A stretch of DNA of 64,000 bases from the NCBI GenBank assembly GCA_019095985.1, contig CM032663.1, positions 41,055,474 to 41,119,473 of the forward strand, read 5' to 3'. Each line of letters begins with the position of its first letter. Within the stretch, counting starts at the first letter, position 1. The DNA is from Streblospio benedicti. Lineage: Eukaryota > Annelida > Polychaeta > Spionida > Spionidae. This document shows positions 57,943-64,000 of the stretch, piece after piece. The notes under the pieces are model-generated. The model was not told where the DNA came from and did not search any database. It saw nothing but the letters and a program-made list of their open reading frames with translations. The translations under genes and the position numbers were made by a program.

Positions 57943-60900
57943 GTATGGTTTCTTTTCTTTTCTAAGCTTCATGGCTTAATAATGGTGATACATTGCTTGC
58001 TGAATACCTGCAAGGAACAAAAAGAAAACGTGTTGATCATTCGCTGGTGACATATAGCGAATGTTTAATGCAGTGATAGTAAGCATTAAGATTAAAGTTA
58101 TATCAGGCTGTTAGGGAATGTTGAAGAGTGATCGCTGGAAAGCAATTTGCTGCGCATGTAGACGTTCAGATAAGGACCATATCTTGTGTGATGATCTTTC
58201 AGATGGTGGATGACATGCCCTTTAGCAACGAAAATGACCAGAGTACATGTTGCGTTGCTACTATCACAATGATCTCATTTTAAAAACATTTTTCTTTAAA
58301 TATTAGATATATATGTATGCATACCCATGCCCATTCAGATGTATAGATAGTCAGATTTTGGCATTGACATAATTGGGCGTAGGTTATAAAACTGAAAAGT
58401 ACATGGGAAATATCCTAAATCATTAGGTTTAGGACTTCATCGCTTTAAACAAAGGCTATATAATCAAATACATCTTCAAACATATCTAAGCTGATTATTA
58501 TCATTTTATCAAGTACAAATTTTATAACTACCTGGAAAGAACAAAAAGGTTCTGTTTTATGTGTGATAACTTTCTATAACCACTAAGCTGACTTTAGTGC
58601 ATGATTATAGGACAGTAAACAATGGTTCACTTGTTGCATGGCAAATGATTATGGCCCTCTCCAAGAATTGTGCCATTTCAGCCAACCATACATATATTTT
58701 ATGTCATAGGTCAAACCAAGCATTTGTTGAAATTTCTACTAATGCTGCATAATGTTTGGTTGTGAATGGTGGACAAAGACCACATATAGGCACCCTTCAG
58801 CTTAGGGCAATCATACAGAAATATTACATTGCACTTTTGTAGTCTAAATCCCTGAAGGCTGCAACAGGTTGATTTCAACAGGAAACTACCTGCTAGGTTT
58901 TTACATTCAAACTACACTTTAGAATGTCAACCATTCAAAGTGGTCAACAAGATACCGCCTCATGCCAAGATGACCATAAGTAATCTATAAGTAATAAAAT
59001 AATTTGTGCCATCCTCCTTGTATCCACCTATTGAAAAATGACTATTATTCTATCATGTCAGACACATTTAACATATAGGTTAGTCTGGTGCAAAAGATCA
59101 GATAGAATTTTATTACCTCCAGAGAATATAAAGTTCTGTAAAAGTAGAAAGTGAAACAGAATTACTGTATTGTACCATAGTACCAACAGAATAAATTAAC
59201 AACCATTGCCATATTTAAATTTCGCATATTATTTGAAACTCAAAGACTTGCAAAGTGCTATTTTGACATTTATAGATATGAATGAAAATGTAAATGTAAA
59301 AATGGCAATATAAAAACCAATTAGCAGCATAACAGAAAATTCAATGGTCTGACATGTTACTGGTATTGACTCATTGTTAATCGTATTACAGCCAAAGGTA
59401 AATGTTGTGAATGTTACAAGAAGGAAAAGTAAGCATTAGCGTGTTAGATATTATCAAATTGTAAATTTGCTCAAAGGTGTGAATCCCATTTACCTGAAAA
59501 TCTGGTCAAATAATTAAATTGTCACGTCATAATTTATTCTCACTAGGTTGATATATTTGATTTGTGCTGGCACCATGTTGCTATTTTTAAAAGAAATTTA
59601 TATCTTGCGTGTATCATGTATCTCTAGATCATATGATCATAGGCAAAATTTGAAATGAATGTTACTTTTAAAACCATTGTATTATGGTCTGAATTTTAGT
59701 TTCAAAGTGAACCATTTAATGCTAAGCATAGTCCTTTGTGGGTTAAGCATGGCTAGATGTCTTCCAAAGATATATTGAACATATATCCTTGTGTGATATA
59801 ATCAAGTGGATAAAATCATATTAACTGATGAAGTTGTCCAAACACTATCTAATGTTCATGTTATTTCTGTGGCAAAACAAACTCTTACACTCGCATCGTC
59901 ATACATAAAATCATATTTCAAAGACGCAATTTACATGGTATTAGGTGTGAATGAAGGAATAATATTTGCTACTCATTTTAGCATATTAAATGTGCGCAAC
60001 ATAATGAATTTTAGTGCACTGCATATCACATGCTTAGTGATCGATGTGGTTTCAAAAACAAAATGCTATATGTGTTAAATCATATGGAGTGAATGACAAC
60101 ATATGTTAATTTTGTAAATTCATATTTGCATACACAAAATATAAAGTGTTGTTTTCCATTTCTTTCTTTGATTTGATGGAATTTAAAATGAAATCCATGT
60201 GTATCTCAATTCAGAGGATTACATCGTAAAGTGAACATACTCTATATTTTGGAGATAGAATTTCTACTTAAAGTCCCAACATTATAGTATATTATGGTCC
60301 AAGGCTCCCTATTATTCACGTATCTATCAATGAGGAGGGAAGCCATACTTAGCTACAAGATAACTACCATAAAATTGAGTTGGGCACTAGGCACATCCTT
60401 ACTTTATTTGACAAATATAGGACTTGATGCGACAAATTACAGTGTTTTGAAAGAGTCCATTTTATCACTGTTTATAGGTTTTTTGCTGCAAGGTATACTT
60501 AACCCAAGCTTGGTTTATATAGTGACAATGTCAACCGAAACATTATGTTTTCATGCTGAACGGCAAAGTCTGCGAGTTTAATAGAATTGCATGTCAACAC
60601 ACCATTTTATCTGTCTCTACATGGCGATTTGTGTTTGAAGTGCAAATGATCTAACCGAACCCATGTTTAATTTAATGTGGGTGAAACGGTAGCAAACACA
60701 GCAAATATTTCACACTTAAAAACATGTTGGATAAACATAGTTAGCATTATTTCTTTTTAACTTGAATAAAATGTTTGATATCAATCACATCAATTTTTAA
60801 TGTCCACAGAAAATGTAAGTGTCCATGCATGATAAGAAATGATAAAAATTATTCATGATCAAGTACTTATTGCATGGCGGTGATTAATGAATCCAATAAC

Positions 60901-63327
60901 ATTGGTGTTTAATTCTAACAAACATGTTAAAGCTTTATTTTTCTTTATTTGTTTTTTTTCGTTTGTTGCAATTTTTCATATCATGTTCGATCACACAGGT
61001 AGAGACATGTTGCATTGAAAAATCTGCCGTATTAGACATCCTACATTTATATGCATTGAATTCTGAACTGTCACAGGGAAGAGTTCATAAATCCTTGCTA
61101 GAGGAACATAAATATTATCTTGGCGAGGGCTCTATCTAATACAAGTGTAGAATGTAATCAACTTTATTTGGTCACTTATCCCTTGCCCTTAAGCGTGGTC
61201 TGTTTCGACCCTAGAGGATCAACATGACACTGGTTAGCCTGTGACATTTCAAAAATAATTTTGTTGAAGTTCTCTTATTTCCGTTATCCAGTAGTAATTC
61301 TTAGGAGGAAAAATGAAAAGAAAGAAAATTTGATTGTACATAATATCCCAATTCATGATGATTTGGGGTTGTTTATGATTATTTTTAACATTTACCATTG
61401 ACAGATATCACTTTTAGTGTGTACCCTAAAATTCAAAATGATTTAAAAGCTTACCGATGTACTGTGAAATTTTGACACATAGGGTATAGAACACATTTTA
61501 AGTATTTGTGTGTATTGGTATCAATACATTGTGCACAAGAACATTTGCTGAACAAGTAATGACAATTTGTTCTTAAATTTACATAGTCTCCTACCAACTC
61601 TTGTTGATCAAACTTTCTATAAATTTGCCAAGAATAGATACGCCGAAGTTACAAAGTAAAAGTGTCGTCTAAGAATAGTCCCATCGATTATGTTTTCTAC
61701 ATACAAATCTATTTTTGAACAACATAAAAAAGATTTTAATTAAATCATGAACAACTATAGGTAAAAAGAGATTATTTACTCGAACCATCAGATACCAACA
61801 CATTGAAAACAGATAATCTTCAAATCCATAATTCAAATAAAAATTCTCTTAATGAAGGACAAAGTAGCGATTCAGATCTATAATTTAATAGTCATTGTCC
61901 ATCATGAATAGAATCATTGTGGATTGAAACTCATGACAGTTAAATATGATCATTTTAAGTATAAATGCTTAATCATGCTGTGTCTCTAACATATAGTTAA
62001 ATGCGCAATTAAACCTGAATACTCTCCTGCGGGGGTAAGTGGTCTGGCACAGGGTCCTCCGATCTGCCCAGTCTTTTCTTCCATCAACAGTCTGAATCAT
62101 CCTGGTGTCAGGACTACGTTTTAGACCATAATCACCACGTTCTTAAATTGTGGTACCGTGGTGGTGTCTCTTCGCGTTTTTTGTTGAGTCGCATCTCTTC
62201 ACCTCACAAGGTCTGCTGTGGTAATGAGAGCCCCATGGCACAGGGCTGGTGTCATCCTATAGCTTAATCACTACCCTTATTTGGGCTGCTCAGTGGGATG
62301 CTTGTAGAACCTGGTAATTTGCAGTATGGACTTCAACTGAAACTTCATATAACAAATGTCTTTATAAGCAGACAAAGATTCAAATCAGTGTACACTATCA
62401 TTCTGGAAGCACAGTTCTCGCTCATGGCACATGCAAAAGATGAGATTAAATTAGATTTAATTATACAAATCCTTAGTTTACAAACAGCAGCATGAAGACC
62501 CATGTCAAAGAGGTTAACAAGAATGAATTTAAAATTAGGTGCTGAGTTACAGATTTGCATTTTTGATGGCTATTACATTGCAAATGGAGTAGTATTAGTT
62601 TGCATGGGCACCTGGCAATAAATTTGACTGGCAATTATTCAAATTAAAACTAATGATAGAGATTTTCTAACCGAATGCATGAGGATGTATCTTTGAGAAG
62701 CTTATTCATGCTTCATTTGTGCATAGGCGGTTACAAATCAAAGTGGTTCTATTTGATTGTTTTGATTTAATCCATTGTATTGACGTTCTTCTACAACTCC
62801 TGTGGAATCTAATATCAAAGGCATATGTAGACTTCAATAGAAGAATTTATATTTGAGCGATTCATGCTAATAAAGTTGGGTATCTTTCGCTACAAAGTTT
62901 GATGCTTAAAGCATCATCCATTGGACCACATGCTTAGTAACTGATGAAATCAAAGCTTTTTGGAAAGAATGTAACTTAAGAACATTATGTGGGCTTTCGG
63001 GCTGGAGTGACATCTGTCTATAGATTTCAAGTTATTAATCAATTTGGACTTTTGTTGCAATATATCAATAGATTAATGGCTTTATCCTTAGAGAAGCCAC
63101 ATTTGATTACTTTTGGATTATTAATAGAAAGGATTCCTCATATTAATTTTATAAGTTACCGGCATTTTTATTGTGCCAACATCTGTTTCAATGCTGTTGT
63201 TGTTACTTCTTTAATATATTCATTCATAACACTACAGACTTCTGTCACATGAAACTAACTAGTAGGCAATAGTAAGCTATTTTCTCCAAACTGTTTACTA
63301 ATATTAACATTTCTTTTCTACTTTCAG
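57943..63327. other. Presumed intron; no exon recognised
   Basis: AT-rich, with short chance frames only. A balanced-composition patch at 62020-62290 (CTCCTGCGGGGGTAAGTGGT and so on) may be a repeat fragment. Confidence 0.35.
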
Positions 63328-63674
63328 GTATGAATACGATGAAGAGACAGGGAATAGTAAGCAGACCAAAATGAGCACCCAAGCTATGACCACCGAACCA
63401 CATGCTTTCACTTGTCGGAACTCTTTTGTTGCTCCTGTAGAGCCACCACCTCTCCGCATAGCTGTCTGGGTTGGTACAAAGCAAAAGTTAGTCACTGGGT
63501 TAGTCCGGTCCACAACATGTGAGGATGTTGTGCAGGCCCTAGTGCACCAAGAGCACTTAGATTCGGAAGCACCATGGCAACTGTATGAGGCATGGGGCAA
63601 AGAAGAACGTTCTCTAAGAGGAAGAGCCAAAGTGGTTAAGGTGTTAAAAGGATGGGGTGAAGACCTTCCATATG
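63328..63674 (+). CDS. RASSF7-10-type protein, N-terminal Ras-association domain, cut by gap
   Basis: The exon starts after TACTTTCAG. The ATG at 63371 (AAAATGA context) opens MSTQAMTTEPHAFTCRN, then PPLRIAVWVGTKQKLVTGL, VRSTTCEDVVQALVHQEHL, WQLYEAWGKEERSL and VVKVLKGWGEDLPY. An RA domain at the very N-terminus with TTCxDVVxAL and a Trp-rich end is typical of the RASSF7-10 group (vertebrate RASSF9/10 have TTCADV and W-AWG). These adaptors bind Ras-like GTPases and act at centrosomes or in Hippo-linked signalling. The coiled-coil part lies beyond the gap. Confidence 0.85.
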
Positions 63675-63774
63675 NNNNNNNNNNNNNNNNNNNNNNNNNN
63701 NNNNNNNNNNNNNNNNNNNNNNNNNNNNNNNNNNNNNNNNNNNNNNNNNNNNNNNNNNNNNNNNNNNNNNNNNN
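63675..63774. other. Assembly gap, exactly 100 N
   Basis: One hundred N, the conventional placeholder for a gap of unknown size. Confidence 0.98.
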
Positions 63775-64000
63775 TTTTGTTGCTCCTGCAAACCGCCACC
63801 TCTCCGCATAGCTGTCTGGGTTGGTACAAAGCAAAAGTTAGTCACTGGGTTAGTCCGGTCCACAACATGTGAGGATGTTGTGCAGGCCCTAGTGCACCAA
63901 GAGCACTTAGATTCGGAAGCACCATGGCAACTGTATGAGGCATGGGGCAAAGAAGAACGTTCTCTAAGAGGAAGAGCCAAAGTGGTTAAGGTGTTAAAAG
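63775..64000 (+). repeat. Repeat of 63424-63650 after the gap (false duplication)
   Basis: The sequence after the gap restarts inside the RASSF exon already seen before it and matches to the window end, except for its first bases (CCTGCAAACCGCC against CCTGTAGAGCCACC), where it is one base shorter. It is most simply two unmerged contig ends or two alleles of one exon. Confidence 0.93.

Noticed and set aside
60294-60581. 95-codon plus-strand frame with hydrophobic stretches
   Set aside because: No family motif, no splice context, ordinary AT-rich composition; likely chance.

Overview
The window looks like metazoan nuclear DNA, probably from a marine invertebrate. It is AT-rich and intron-rich, with small coding exons, long introns and many kinds of short mobile element. 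The species cannot be named from the sequence. All gene models were read by eye from open frames, GT-AG sites, exon phase and remembered protein families. No alignment was run.

Layout. At 610-722 (-) is the first coding exon of a choline/ethanolamine kinase, leaving the window to the left. From about 1.4 or 3.5 kb to 30.0 kb (+) is a RECQL (RecQ1) helicase gene. Its Walker A exon, RecA2 exons, zinc-binding exon, winged-helix exons and an unusual NLS/acidic C-terminal exon are readable. The exons for motifs Ia to III are missing or decayed. Six RECQL exons occur twice in tandem (about 5.3-8.7 and 8.7-11.8 kb) and two later exons occur twice (24.3-24.9 and 27.8-28.4 kb). The outer set is open and the inner set damaged, which fits either partial duplication with decay or a second haplotype built into the intron by the assembly. 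On the opposite strand inside this locus (17.2-19.8 kb) is a damaged gene for an unfamiliar caspase-fold protein.

From 30.5 to 34.2 kb and 37.6 to 39.1 kb (-) are two related secreted-protein genes built from phase-1 exons. They encode a six-cysteine module (C-C-C-C-CC) that resembles beta-defensins in cysteine order. One gene has four modules and a Tyr/Pro/Lys repeat tail; the other has one module between Gly-rich and Gly/Arg-rich segments. This pair is the most interesting system here. From 40.6 to 44.4 kb (+) is a complete five-exon gene for a GT62 (Mnn9/Anp1-like) glycosyltransferase, a family best known from fungi.

From 45 to 63 kb the sequence is mostly non-coding: a LINE relic, one ambiguous open exon, E-box and E2F-like motifs, and a TATA/initiator promoter candidate at 57.73 kb. 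At 63.33 kb begins a RASSF7-10-type Ras-association exon, which runs into a 100-N gap. The sequence beyond the gap repeats the sequence before it, a clear assembly artefact. Fold-back and MITE-like elements, a tRNA-headed SINE, hAT and LINE relics and minisatellites fill the spaces.
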